Positions 1 through 8,010 of a stretch of 17,553 bases of DNA are shown here, piece by piece. The DNA is taken from assembly GCA_050116035.1 (NCBI GenBank), contig JASFPJ010000028.1, positions 1-17,553 of the forward strand. The letters are read 5' to 3'. The stretch comes from SOIA01 sp050116035 (lineage in GTDB: Bacteria > Acidobacteriota > Aminicenantia > Aminicenantales > Aminicenantaceae). A program made the position numbers and the translations under genes. The notes under the pieces were generated by a model. It saw only the letters and a list, made by a program, of their open reading frames with translations. It was not told where the DNA came from and made no database searches. Position 1 is the stretch's first letter, and each line of letters starts with the position of its first letter.

Positions 1-2
1 AA

Positions 3-728
3 CACCAGGCTATTCTTTTCCAGATCGAGCAGGCACAGGCCTCTCTCCAGAGCACTCTGGATACCCTGAGTAAAACCGTCTACAACTCCCCGATTGACGG
101 GATAATCACAAGCCTGCGCGTGGAAGAGGGAGAGATCGCCATGATCGGCACGATGAACAATCCAGGAACCATCCTGATGACCATCGCTGACCTCTCTGTG
201 ATGGAAGTGGAAGTGGAAGTCGACGAAACAGACGTCATCGGAGTCGAAATCGGACATCGGGCGGAAGTGAGAGTGGATGCCCTGCCTGACCAGACTATTG
301 AAGGAAAAGTCACTGAAATCGGAAGTTCCGCCCTTCAACAAACAACGACTGCCCAGGAATCTAAGGACTTCAAGGTCGTTATCACTCTCGAGAATCCCCC
401 AGAGAGCCTCAAGCCTGGCCTTTCCGCTTCAGCGGATATAATCACAGCCGAAAAACAAGATGTCCTGGCTGTACCGATATCCGCTATTGTTCTCAGAGAA
501 AAAGAAGAAGAAAACAATAAAAATAATGAACAGGAAGAAGGAGTTTATATCGTCGAAAACAGCCGGGTGAAATTTTTCCAAGTGGAAAAGGGAATCATGG
601 GTGAGATGATGATAGAAATCATATCCGGTTTGGAAGAAGGGCAAGAAATCGTTGTCGGCCCCTACAGCGCCCTCCGTCAGCTTAAAGATGATATGCTCAT
701 CAAACAGGAAGAAAAAAAGGAAGAATAA
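3..728 (+). CDS. HlyD/MacA-type periplasmic adaptor subunit of an ABC efflux system (5' end outside window)
   Basis: The reading frame is open from the left edge, so only the C-terminal 241 residues or so are present. They begin in a coiled-coil-like Gln/Leu-rich stretch, run into the second half of a lipoyl-like domain (the NSPIDGIITSL motif, typical of MacA/HlyD adaptors), then the acidic strand MEVEVEVDETDV and the beta-barrel and membrane-proximal domains. In this family the adaptor spans the periplasm and links an inner-membrane ABC or RND pump to an outer-membrane exit duct. The ATPase gene starts 5 nt downstream, which points to an ABC (MacAB/YknXYZ-like) partner rather than RND. The C-terminus is highly charged (Lys/Glu). 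The missing N-terminus should hold the signal anchor. Substrate cannot be predicted. Confidence 0.9.
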   Translation, partial: HQAILFQIEQAQASLQSTLDTLSKTVYNSPIDGIITSLRVEEGEIAMIGTMNNPGTILMTIADLSVMEVEVEVDETDVIGVEIGHRAEVRVDALPDQTIEGKVTEIGSSALQQTTTAQESKDFKVVITLENPPESLKPGLSASADIITAEKQDVLAVPISAIVLREKEEENNKNNEQEEGVYIVENSRVKFFQVEKGIMGEMMIEIISGLEEGQEIVVGPYSALRQLKDDMLIKQEEKKEE

Positions 729-733
729 GAATC

Positions 734-1435
734 ATGACAAGCGAAAACAACATCGTAATCTCTGCGGAGGACCTATGGAAAATTTATCAGTTAGGGAAAC
801 AGGAAGTCAAAGCGCTCTGCGAGGCCACATTCAACATTTCCCAGAATGAATTTGTGGCCATCATGGGGCCTTCCGGTTCTGGAAAATCAACCCTGATGAA
901 CATCATTGGTTGTCTCGATACGCCGACAAAAGGGAAATATTCCCTCAAAGGGAAGGCGGTCAGCACTCTCAGCGACAATGAACTTGCCTACATCCGCAAT
1001 ACCGAGATTGGGTTTGTCTTTCAGGTCTTCAACCTTTTGCCCCGGGCCACAGCATTCCACAACGTGGAAATTCCCCTCATCTATAAAGGAGCCAAGAAGA
1101 AAGAGCGAGAGGAAAAAACTTTAAGAGCCCTTGAAATGGTTGAGATGAGCGATCGAATGAACCACCGCCCTTCTGAGCTCTCAGGAGGCGAGAGGCAAAG
1201 AGTCGCCATTGCTCGCGCGTTGGTCAACGAACCTTCAATTTTGCTTGCTGATGAGCCGACGGGAAACCTGGACTCTAAAACAGGTCAAGAAATTCTATCC
1301 CTGTTTCACAAAATACACTCCCAGGGAAACACAATCATCATGGTCACTCACGATAGGGATATTGCCGATCAGGCCCAACGGATTCTTTTTCTCAAAGATG
1401 GAAGGATCATTGAAGACAAACGCAAAGGAGAATAA
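734..1435 (+). CDS. ABC transporter ATP-binding protein, MacB/LolD/FtsE type
   Basis: This 233-residue protein is a complete nucleotide-binding domain that would power an inner-membrane permease by ATP hydrolysis. Visible motifs are Walker A GPSGSGKST (residues 45-53), the Q-loop in GFVFQVFNLLP (about 93-103), signature LSGGERQ (149-155), Walker B ILLADEP (169-175) followed by the D-loop GNLD, and the H-loop His in VTHD (about 206). The spacing and the GNLDSKTG segment are typical of the MacB/LolD family, whose members pair with FtsX-like permeases in lipoprotein release or peptide/macrolide efflux. The ATG lies 5 nt after the adaptor stop, with AGGAAG upstream. No FtsX-like permease follows, so it must lie upstream of the window or elsewhere. 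Confidence 0.93.
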   Translation: MTSENNIVISAEDLWKIYQLGKQEVKALCEATFNISQNEFVAIMGPSGSGKSTLMNIIGCLDTPTKGKYSLKGKAVSTLSDNELAYIRNTEIGFVFQVFNLLPRATAFHNVEIPLIYKGAKKKEREEKTLRALEMVEMSDRMNHRPSELSGGERQRVAIARALVNEPSILLADEPTGNLDSKTGQEILSLFHKIHSQGNTIIMVTHDRDIADQAQRILFLKDGRIIEDKRKGE

Positions 1436-1438
1436 GAC

Positions 1439-2146
1439 ATGAACTTTTTTAGCCGTTTGCAGGGAGTATTTTTCAACCCCAAGGACACACTCAAAGCAAT
1501 CTCAGAAAAGCCGGTCTGGATTGACACAATGATTATCCTTCTTGTTATCATAATGATCTTTTCCTTTATCATCACGCCCTACGCCCAGAAGGACCAGCTT
1601 CAAGTCCTGAAAACTAATGTTGAACTGCAGGAAAGACTGGGAGAAGAAAGATACCAGCAACAGCTTGAGTTCTTGGAAAATCCACCCTCATGGTATTTCT
1701 TAGTGACCTCCATCATTGGTCCATTCTTCGTTACGTTGATCGGTTTCTTCCTTCCTCCTTTGATTCTTCTTGCGTTTGGAAGAATGTTCTCGACTGAAGG
1801 CAATTATAAGCAAACCATATCAGTCTACCTCCACGCAAGCATTGTACACAATATCTTCGGGAACGCGGTCCGGCTCGTCCTGATTCTCACCCGAAAATCT
1901 GTCATGCAGACGACGACAAGTCTCGCCCTCTTTTTCCCTCGAATGGAGATCACCTCAACTAGCTTTAGAGTGTTGAGTCAGTTTGATTTCTTCCAGATTT
2001 GGTTTTTTGGAATACTCGCCTTCGGATTGTCATCCGTCTTCAAGATTGATATAAAGAAAGCCCTCTTTCTCTCCTACGGATTCTGGTTTCTCAAGAGCCT
2101 CCTGTATATTGGCTTAGGAGCACTGGGCGGTCAATTCGGCGGATAA
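1439..2146 (+). CDS. Yip1-family integral membrane protein
   Basis: This 235-residue hydrophobic protein starts 3 nt after the ATPase stop with a GGAG ribosome site, so it is in the same operon. It has the Yip1-domain layout: an amphipathic N-terminus (FFSRLQGVFFNPKDTLKAI), then about five membrane segments near residues 30-47, 86-114, 125-150, 184-200 and 208-230. A hydrophilic periplasmic or cytoplasmic loop lies at about 50-82. In Bacillus subtilis a Yip1-family protein, YknW, is encoded with and needed by the YknXYZ adaptor/ATPase/permease complex, so an accessory or assembly role for the transporter is a reasonable inference. The biochemical function of bacterial Yip1 proteins is otherwise poorly known. 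Confidence 0.8.
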   Translation: MNFFSRLQGVFFNPKDTLKAISEKPVWIDTMIILLVIIMIFSFIITPYAQKDQLQVLKTNVELQERLGEERYQQQLEFLENPPSWYFLVTSIIGPFFVTLIGFFLPPLILLAFGRMFSTEGNYKQTISVYLHASIVHNIFGNAVRLVLILTRKSVMQTTTSLALFFPRMEITSTSFRVLSQFDFFQIWFFGILAFGLSSVFKIDIKKALFLSYGFWFLKSLLYIGLGALGGQFGG

Positions 2147-2160
2147 ATCCTGGCTTCCGT

Positions 2161-2189
2161 TTGACAGAGAGTCCCTTCACCAATACATT
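2161..2189 (+). promoter_or_regulatory. Predicted sigma70-type promoter for the miaA-hflX unit
   Basis: A consensus -35 TTGACA (2161-2166) is separated by 17 bp from TACATT (2184-2189, four of six matches to TATAAT). It lies just after the Yip1 gene stop and about 160 bp before the small ORF and miaA. The predicted transcription start falls near 2196, which is also an ATG. This is seen by eye only, but the match and spacing are good. Confidence 0.5.
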
Positions 2190-2347
2190 ATAGGTATGGA
2201 AGAAGGAAGTCTTCCCAGAAACCCACCTCACAGGACGCCTATCCATCACCTCTATTCCATCCCAACGGGAAATAGCTCCTGCCGCTCGCCCATTCCAGGA
2301 GACGAAACCGCACTCCTCGAAAACTTCACCACAACAGGAGAAAAAAA

Positions 2348-2428
2348 TTGAAAAGGAAACAGATTCTCGCTCTCTTAATCTTCATTACTATTCTTGTGAT
2401 TTTTCTCTTGATTAAAATTGCACTGTAA
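2348..2428 (+). CDS. Putative 26-residue single-pass membrane peptide ahead of miaA
   Basis: A TTG codon 7 nt after a strong AGGAG (2336-2340) opens a 26-codon ORF ending in TAA. The predicted peptide starts with a basic segment (MKRKQ), is followed by about 18 hydrophobic residues (ILALLIFITILVIFLLI) and ends KIAL, the layout of a small transmembrane protein. Its 3' end overlaps the TTG of miaA by 11 nt in another frame. Since miaA has no clear ribosome site of its own, this ORF may act by translational coupling as a leader, or it may encode a real small membrane protein. It is too short for family assignment. Conservation of the peptide in relatives would decide. Confidence 0.45.
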   Translation: MKRKQILALLIFITILVIFLLIKIAL

Positions 2429-3341
2429 AGCCAGAAATCTCATCGTCCTTCTTGGGCCCACTGGGGTCGGAAAAAGCTCTACCGCAGTAAAGCTCGCTAA
2501 GGAATTCGCGGGTGAAATCATCAACTGTGACTCCATGCAGGTGTACAAAGCCTTTAATATCGGAACAGATAAAATTCCCCTAAATAAAAGGGAAGGCATT
2601 CCCCATCATCTCTTAGACGTCGTTGATCCTTCGACTCAATTCACAGCCGCCGACTTTGTTGCTCTCGCATTAAAGGCTGTGACCGAGATCATTAAAAAAA
2701 AGAGGCTTCCTCTAATCGTTGGAGGAACCGGACTCTACCTGAAGGCTCTCATCGATGGCCTTTTTCCGGGTGGAAAGAGCCATCCCAGGCTTCGTCAGAA
2801 ATTGGAAAAGGAAGCCCAGAAAAAGGGTTTGGAGAGCCTGAGAGCAAAACTCAAGGAGGTCGACCCAGTCTACAGCCATAAAATTCACAGCAACGATAAA
2901 GTCAGGATCATCCGGGCGTTAGAAGTCTATCTCTCGACAAAAAAACCGTTTTCTGAGCACTTCTCCCACACCAAATCTTCAGTGGAAGATTTCAATATCA
3001 TCAAAATTGGGTTAAAATTAGAGAGACAAGAAATTTACAAAAAAATAGAACAAAGAACAGACAAGATGTTCGAAAGGGGTCTCATCCAGGAAGTGGAAGA
3101 TCTTCTCCAAAAAGGAATCGATGAGAGCTCTCCACCCTTCCGTGCTCTCGGCTATAAACACGCTCTTCAGTATCTCAGAAAAGAAATTTCCCTGGAGGAA
3201 GCCATCTCTCTCACCAAGAGAGATACACGCCGCTATGCAAAAAGACAAATGACCTGGTTCAAGAAGATGGAGGGAATAGAATGGTTCTCTCCACATGATT
3301 ATTCGTCAATTGTAAAGACCATTAAGGATCGTCTCGAATAA
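2418..3341 (+). CDS. miaA: tRNA dimethylallyltransferase
   Basis: MiaA transfers a dimethylallyl group from DMAPP to N6 of A37 in tRNAs reading UNN codons, the first step of (ms2)i6A synthesis. The 307-residue product has the family's usual length and motifs: P-loop GPTGVGKSS (residues 13-21), the catalytic CDSMQVYKAFNIGT segment with Asp38 and Gln41, HHLLDVVDP, GGTGLYLKALIDG, and the C-terminal RRYAKRQMTWF tRNA-binding segment. TTG at 2418 is the only start available, because a TGA lies just upstream in frame and the P-loop follows at once. No Shine-Dalgarno is visible, so translation probably depends on the overlapping small ORF. hflX follows 3 nt after the stop. The hfq gene that separates miaA and hflX in enterobacteria is absent. 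Confidence 0.95.
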   Translation: MHCKARNLIVLLGPTGVGKSSTAVKLAKEFAGEIINCDSMQVYKAFNIGTDKIPLNKREGIPHHLLDVVDPSTQFTAADFVALALKAVTEIIKKKRLPLIVGGTGLYLKALIDGLFPGGKSHPRLRQKLEKEAQKKGLESLRAKLKEVDPVYSHKIHSNDKVRIIRALEVYLSTKKPFSEHFSHTKSSVEDFNIIKIGLKLERQEIYKKIEQRTDKMFERGLIQEVEDLLQKGIDESSPPFRALGYKHALQYLRKEISLEEAISLTKRDTRRYAKRQMTWFKKMEGIEWFSPHDYSSIVKTIKDRLE

Positions 3342-3344
3342 AAA

Positions 3345-4607
3345 ATGGAAAAAGCTATCCTCATCCATCTCTCAACAAACAGGAAGGAAAAATCAGATGC
3401 CGAAGAATCCATGAAGGAACTCAGAGGTCTGGCCCATGCCGCGGGGGCTGAAGTCGTCGAAGAAATCTTCCAGTTCCGCCCAGGTATCAGTCCAAAATAC
3501 CTCATAGGAGAGGGAAAAGTCTCAGAAATCAGCCAACTCAAAGAAGAAAAAGAGGCCGAACTTATCATTTTCGACAACGACCTCAGCCCAATCCAGCAGC
3601 AGAACCTGGAGGACGATGTTCAGGTTAAAGTCATAGACCGAACACAATTGATACTCGATATATTCGCACAAAGAGCCAGGAGCAAAGAAGGAAAACTCCA
3701 GGTCGAGTTGGCACAGCTCAACTATTATCTTCCTCGTCTGCTCGGGAAGGGAACAGCTCTGTCTCGTCTGGGGGGAGGCATCGGAACTCGAGGCCCGGGA
3801 GAAAAAAAGCTTGAAGAAGACAGACGGAGAATCCAGGACAGGATTTCAAAGATAAAGAATGAAATCATGAAAATCCAAAAGAGACGCGCCACCCAAAGAA
3901 AAAGGAGAAAAAGAAGCCCCATTCCTGTCGTGTCGCTCGTGGGATACACGAATGCTGGAAAATCCACTCTGTTCAACCGCCTCACTCGAGAAAAAATGTT
4001 CACATCCCCCCAGCTATTTGCGACTCTCGATCCAATCCTGAGGCGTGTGAGCCTTCCCGATGGTCTCCATTTCTTCTTGAGTGACACAGTCGGATTCATT
4101 AAAAAAATCCCAGTGGAACTCATCACTTCCTTCAGAGCGACTCTCGAGGAACTCAAGGAAGCAGATTGTATCCTTCATGTGATAGATATCAACTCCTCTA
4201 CCTTTGAAAGACAAATCTCCGCTGTGGAGGCAACCCTTTCGGATATTGGGATTCCTGATATCCCAGTTATCAATATTTTCAACAAAATCGACCTGCTTCC
4301 GAACAAACAGGAACTTCTAGAAAAAAACCAGTCCTCAGATGGCGGTTCCATCCATGTTTCCGCAAAATCAGGCGATGGGATCCTGGACCTCAAAGGCCAT
4401 CTCAGGTCTGTTCTGTTTCGAGGTATGGAATTATTCTATCTGCGCATCCCCAAATCTCAAAAAGAACTGGTCGAATCCTTCTCGAGATGGACAATGGTCT
4501 TGAAAAGAAGGGAAAACGGAGATTATTCTGAATTGAAAATCATGGCCGACCCTCAGAAATTAGTCAATTATCTTCCTTATATAAAAAGAGGAGAAGAAAA
4601 TTGGTAA
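3345..4607 (+). CDS. hflX: GTPase HflX
   Basis: HflX is a GTPase that binds the 50S subunit and splits or rescues stalled ribosomes under stress such as heat. The 420-residue protein shows the N-terminal HflX domain (FRPGISPKYLIGEGKVSEI at about 44-62, DNDLSPIQQQNLED at about 77-90), the glycine-rich LSRLGGGIGTRGPGEKKLE linker (about 140-156), then a basic helix and the G domain: G1 GYTNAGKST (200-208), G2 in ATLDP (about 227), G3 DTVG (247-250), G4 NKID (313-316) and G5 SAKSG (about 340). All nucleotide-binding elements are intact. It starts 3 nt after miaA and its last 7 nt overlap the next gene, so it is inside a tightly coupled operon. Confidence 0.96.
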   Translation: MEKAILIHLSTNRKEKSDAEESMKELRGLAHAAGAEVVEEIFQFRPGISPKYLIGEGKVSEISQLKEEKEAELIIFDNDLSPIQQQNLEDDVQVKVIDRTQLILDIFAQRARSKEGKLQVELAQLNYYLPRLLGKGTALSRLGGGIGTRGPGEKKLEEDRRRIQDRISKIKNEIMKIQKRRATQRKRRKRSPIPVVSLVGYTNAGKSTLFNRLTREKMFTSPQLFATLDPILRRVSLPDGLHFFLSDTVGFIKKIPVELITSFRATLEELKEADCILHVIDINSSTFERQISAVEATLSDIGIPDIPVINIFNKIDLLPNKQELLEKNQSSDGGSIHVSAKSGDGILDLKGHLRSVLFRGMELFYLRIPKSQKELVESFSRWTMVLKRRENGDYSELKIMADPQKLVNYLPYIKRGEENW

Positions 4608-5923
4608 GAAAAACATTGCTCATTTTTTTGCTTATGATATCGCTTTGGTTCTGTGCAACGACCAAAGTTCCAATTTCATCCATCCACATCGGTAATCTCC
4701 CCACTTCAATCGTATCCGAACTGTCACTTGACGAGAGAATACTTGCCGAAGAAGCATGGGCTGACCTGAAGCAGGGGCGGGGAAGCAAGGCCGAAAAAAC
4801 AATTACAAGACTGGGGGAGGAAAGCCTGATTTACTCCTTGGGCTTAGGTTACGTCAATTATCTGATGAACAAGCTCCAAACAGCTGAAAGATACTTCCGA
4901 ATGGCTCTGCAGGATCAGCCCGAGCTTGCGCTCGCTCATTCAGGTCTGGCCCAGATATATCAAAAAACAGGCCAAGAAGACAAAGCTTTCGCTGCTCTCA
5001 GAGAAGTGCTCAAAACAGAACCGGAAAATCTCTGGGCGAATCAACAGTACGAAGCCCTTAAGAGTAGAAAATTGGAAGAAGTCCTGGCGGAAGCCCAAGC
5101 TGCCCTGGAGGCAGACGACGTAAAAAAGGGCAAGGCCGCCTTATTGAAAGCCTTGTATTATGCTCCTCAGCACACATATGCTCATCTCACACTCGCTGAA
5201 ATCTATAAAACGGAGAACAAGCTGCAGAATGCTCTTGTCCATCTTAAAGCCGCAAGTTCGACTGACCCGGAAAACAAAGATATCCTCAGAAATTATGCTG
5301 AAACTCTTTTCCAGGCTGGCCAGTCCACCAAAAGCCTGGCCATCTATGAACAATTGATTAAGCTGGAGCCGGAAAATGAAGAAATTAAAACTCAGATCGA
5401 CAACCTGAGAAGCCAGCTCGGTATTTTTGAACTTCCCGGCCTGTATGACTCTATCCCCTCTTCTCAAGCTGTTACCAGAGAAGAGATGGCGGCCCTCCTC
5501 GCAGTCAAGTTCAAAGGGATCGTGGATGAATCCACGCAATCGCCTCCCATCATAATCGACATATCCACTTCTTGGGCCTCAAAATTCATTCTTCAAATAA
5601 CCTCTTTGCGTATCATGGGCATATATTCGAATCATACCTTCCAGCCGAAAAAAACCATGAATCGAGCGGAAATCGCTGAAACCCTCTATTACTTCATCAG
5701 CTATCTAGAGAAAAAGGGATACAAGTTCATTCAGCAAATCCCTTCGGATAAAATCAGAATCTCAGATGTGTCGCCTCAGAATTATTATTACGCATCAATT
5801 GTCAAAATGCTATCCTACGGCCTCATGGAACTCACGATGGATAGAGCCTTTCAGCCCGAGTTAACTGTATCCGGAGAAGAGGCCATAAAGCTCCTGGATA
5901 TCCTCTTGGCCCTGGTTAAATAA
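4601..5923 (+). CDS. Putative lipoprotein with TPR repeats and C-terminal S-layer-homology segments
   Basis: This 440-residue protein starts with TTG overlapping the hflX stop, preceded by AGAGGAG (4587-4593). The N-terminus is a signal sequence (VRKTLLIFLLMISLW) ending in Cys18. The LWFC context makes a lipobox plausible but atypical, since position -1 is Phe rather than Ala or Gly. Residues about 45-275 are helical TPR-type repeats (for example AERYFRMALQDQPELALAHS and KSLAIYEQLIKLEPEN). Residues about 290-440 carry two or three SLH-like units with the DIS/DVS, RAEIAETL and YYYASIVKMLSYGLM patterns, which in known SLH proteins bind cell-wall polymers. It is probably an envelope scaffold or assembly protein. 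Its specific role is unknown, and the link to hflX and pgsA looks positional. Confidence 0.8.
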   Translation: MVRKTLLIFLLMISLWFCATTKVPISSIHIGNLPTSIVSELSLDERILAEEAWADLKQGRGSKAEKTITRLGEESLIYSLGLGYVNYLMNKLQTAERYFRMALQDQPELALAHSGLAQIYQKTGQEDKAFAALREVLKTEPENLWANQQYEALKSRKLEEVLAEAQAALEADDVKKGKAALLKALYYAPQHTYAHLTLAEIYKTENKLQNALVHLKAASSTDPENKDILRNYAETLFQAGQSTKSLAIYEQLIKLEPENEEIKTQIDNLRSQLGIFELPGLYDSIPSSQAVTREEMAALLAVKFKGIVDESTQSPPIIIDISTSWASKFILQITSLRIMGIYSNHTFQPKKTMNRAEIAETLYYFISYLEKKGYKFIQQIPSDKIRISDVSPQNYYYASIVKMLSYGLMELTMDRAFQPELTVSGEEAIKLLDILLALVK

Positions 5924-5932
5924 GATTTTTGA

Positions 5933-6544
5933 GTGGACAAAGAAAAGAGAAGCCGCTCTTCGATGAAAGCAGAAAAGAATAGCGATTGGCTGAAGCTGCC
6001 CAATGTTCTCAGCCTTTTGAGAATCCTTCTTATTCCAGTCTTCCTGGTCTTGATGGTCAACCGAAAAACGGCTGAAGCCTTTTATATCTTTCTTTTTGCG
6101 GGTTTGACGGACGTCTTGGATGGTTTCGCGGCTCGACTCCTGCATCAGAAGACAAAAATCGGAGCTATTCTTGATCCAGCGGCAGATAAATTATTGATGA
6201 CGGCCTCTTTTATTATACTGACTATCCCTGCGCTCAACTCGCCAAATGTTATTCCCTTCTGGTTGACAATCTCTGTAATCGGCCGAGACTTGCTCATCGC
6301 CTCCGCCGCTTTAGTCCTCTATTTGCTGAAAGGACAAAAAACTTTTCTCCCATCCCTTCTTGGAAAAACATGCACTGTCCTCCAGGTCATGGTCCCTCTT
6401 CTCGTTCTTCTGCTCAACACCAGAGGGATTTCAACTCCTCTACTCCTCTGGCTCTATTATCTCACTCTTCTCTTCACGTTTCTCTCTGCGGTGCATTACT
6501 CTTTTATCGGCTACAGGATGCTTTCCCAATCCCGGGAAGTATAG
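5933..6544 (+). CDS. pgsA: CDP-diacylglycerol--glycerol-3-phosphate 3-phosphatidyltransferase
   Basis: PgsA makes phosphatidylglycerophosphate from CDP-diacylglycerol and glycerol-3-phosphate at the inner membrane, the committed step to phosphatidylglycerol and cardiolipin. The 203-residue product has the full CDP-alcohol phosphatidyltransferase signature: Asp60, Asp63-Gly64, Ala67-Arg68, Gly77, Asp81 and Asp85. The family start LPNVLSLLRILLIPVF and about five further membrane segments are present. The GTG start at 5933 is 9 nt after the previous stop. An in-frame ATG at 5963 with AGAGAAG upstream is an equal candidate and would remove ten charged residues. It appears to close the miaA operon. 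No clear terminator follows. Confidence 0.92.
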   Translation: MDKEKRSRSSMKAEKNSDWLKLPNVLSLLRILLIPVFLVLMVNRKTAEAFYIFLFAGLTDVLDGFAARLLHQKTKIGAILDPAADKLLMTASFIILTIPALNSPNVIPFWLTISVIGRDLLIASAALVLYLLKGQKTFLPSLLGKTCTVLQVMVPLLVLLLNTRGISTPLLLWLYYLTLLFTFLSAVHYSFIGYRMLSQSREV

Positions 6545-6645
6545 ATTGAACTCATGACTTCAGCGGATGAAGCCCTTGAGTGAAGTTTAACGTTGGACTC
6601 TTGAGATCCTCTCTATGCGTGGGAATAAAAAAGTCGTTAAGGGGA

Positions 6646-6674
6646 TTGCGTAAAGCGCACAGCGGTGCTATTAT
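6646..6674 (+). promoter_or_regulatory. Predicted promoter of the M20 peptidase gene
   Basis: TTGCGT (6646-6651) and TATTAT (6669-6674) are separated by 17 bp. The start would fall near 6681, giving a roughly 18-nt leader that contains AGAGGAGG (6685-6692), a near-perfect ribosome site 6 nt before the ATG. This supports a separate transcription unit starting after pgsA. The rest of the 154-bp gap (6545-6645) shows only short, weak inverted repeats. Confidence 0.5.
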
Positions 6675-6698
6675 GCTCAAAATAAGAGGAGGCTCCCC

Positions 6699-7928
6699 AT
6701 GAGTGAACAGGAAAAAATAGCAAATAGAATCGACCGCTTCCGCGATGAAATGATCGATTTTCAGATCAAGCTCTGCGCCAGTCCTGCTATTTCGCCAGCA
6801 AGCGGAGGAGAAGGGGAAGCTCAAAAGGCAGAGATTCTGCTCGACTTCTTGAAGAAAAACGGGTTTAGCCACATCGAAGTCATCAAAGCTCCTGACCTGG
6901 ATGCGCCGGCAGGTCACCGACCGAATATCCTCGCACTCTACAAAGGAAAAAGTGACTCCAAGACTATATGGATAATGACGCACATGGATATTGTCCCTCC
7001 TGGAGAACTGGCTCAGTGGAGAGGGGATCCCTTTAAAGCATGGGTGGAAGAAGGAAAAATCTATGGCCGGGGAGTGGAAGATAACCAACAGGATATGGTG
7101 GCTTCTCTGTATGCAGTGAAAGCCTTTCATGAGGAAGGCTTGAAGCCGAATTACGACATAGGCATCGTTCTAGTGGCTGATGAGGAGACAGGGAGCAAGA
7201 AAGGAATTGACTATGTCCTCAGCCACAGCAACGCCTTCCGCAAACAGGATTTGATCATCGTTCCAGATGCCGGAAACGAAGAGGGGACCATGATCGAGGT
7301 TGCCGAAAAAAGCATTCTCTGGCTAAAGTTTAAGACGCTCGGCAAACAGGCGCACGGGTCAACGCCTGAAAAAGGGGTCAACAGTTTCAGGGCGGCCTCT
7401 TTTCTTGTGACCGAACTGAATAACCTCTATAAGATTTTTCCTGATAAAGACACTCTTTTCGACCCTTCCATTTCAACATTTGAACCAACGAAAAAGGAAC
7501 CGAATGTTCCCAATATCAATACCATCCCGGGAGAAGATGTGTTCTACATGGACAGCCGCCTCTTGCCGGGATACACGATTGAAGAGGTCACCAAAGCCAT
7601 ACAAAAAATGACAACGAAGATCGAAAAGGAATTTAAAGTGGAAATTATCATTGAAGAGGCACAGAAAGCGCCTGCAGCCCCGCCGACTTCTGCAGAGGCA
7701 CCGGTCGTTCATGCCTTAAAAAAAGCGATCAAAGCCATATACGGAAAGGAAGGGAAAGCGATTGGAATCGGGGGTGGAACAGTTGCCGCTCTGTTTCGGA
7801 ACGCCAATTTCGAAGCGGCCTGCTGGTCAAAAGTAGACGAAACCGCACATCAACCCAACGAATACTGCATAATCGATAATATGATGGGCGATGCCAAGGT
7901 GTTTGCCCATATCTTCCTCCAGGAGTGA
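6699..7928 (+). CDS. M20-family zinc metallopeptidase / amidohydrolase
   Basis: This 409-residue protein belongs to the M20 (ArgE/DapE/carboxypeptidase) superfamily of two-zinc hydrolases that cut amide bonds in small peptides or N-acyl amino acids. The metal and catalytic residues are all visible: His95 and Asp97 in MTHMD, Asp128 in RGVEDNQ, Glu162-Glu163 in ADEETG, Asp190 in VPDAG and His384 in AHQPNE. The dimerisation lid lies between about residues 205 and 320, with GKQAHGSTPEKGVN at its start. The start is fixed by the strong AGAGGAGG. No signal peptide is seen, so it is cytoplasmic. The substrate cannot be assigned. A DapE- or dipeptidase-like role is possible, but no lysine-pathway genes are adjacent. 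Confidence 0.88.
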   Translation: MSEQEKIANRIDRFRDEMIDFQIKLCASPAISPASGGEGEAQKAEILLDFLKKNGFSHIEVIKAPDLDAPAGHRPNILALYKGKSDSKTIWIMTHMDIVPPGELAQWRGDPFKAWVEEGKIYGRGVEDNQQDMVASLYAVKAFHEEGLKPNYDIGIVLVADEETGSKKGIDYVLSHSNAFRKQDLIIVPDAGNEEGTMIEVAEKSILWLKFKTLGKQAHGSTPEKGVNSFRAASFLVTELNNLYKIFPDKDTLFDPSISTFEPTKKEPNVPNINTIPGEDVFYMDSRLLPGYTIEEVTKAIQKMTTKIEKEFKVEIIIEEAQKAPAAPPTSAEAPVVHALKKAIKAIYGKEGKAIGIGGGTVAALFRNANFEAACWSKVDETAHQPNEYCIIDNMMGDAKVFAHIFLQE

Positions 7929-8010
7929 TAAAAAACTTCGATAGGCTCGTGACTTTCCCTGACTCGCCTACAGAAATTCAGGATAAAAACGAACAATATA
8001 AGGTGGAACA

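Noticed and set aside
2196..2351. 51-codon ORF starting at the predicted transcription start of the miaA unit
   Set aside because: Its composition (Pro, His, Arg, Ser, Thr) resembles translated non-coding DNA and it has no ribosome site; kept only as part of the leader finding, not as a gene.
3725..4156. 143-codon minus-strand ORF over hflX
   Set aside because: It is antisense to the conserved glycine-rich linker and G1 motif; no support as a gene.
6552..7130. 192-codon minus-strand ORF across the start of the M20 peptidase gene
   Set aside because: It is antisense to a gene with complete M20 metal-binding motifs and a strong ribosome site; its product shows no domain pattern and looks like a frame shadow.
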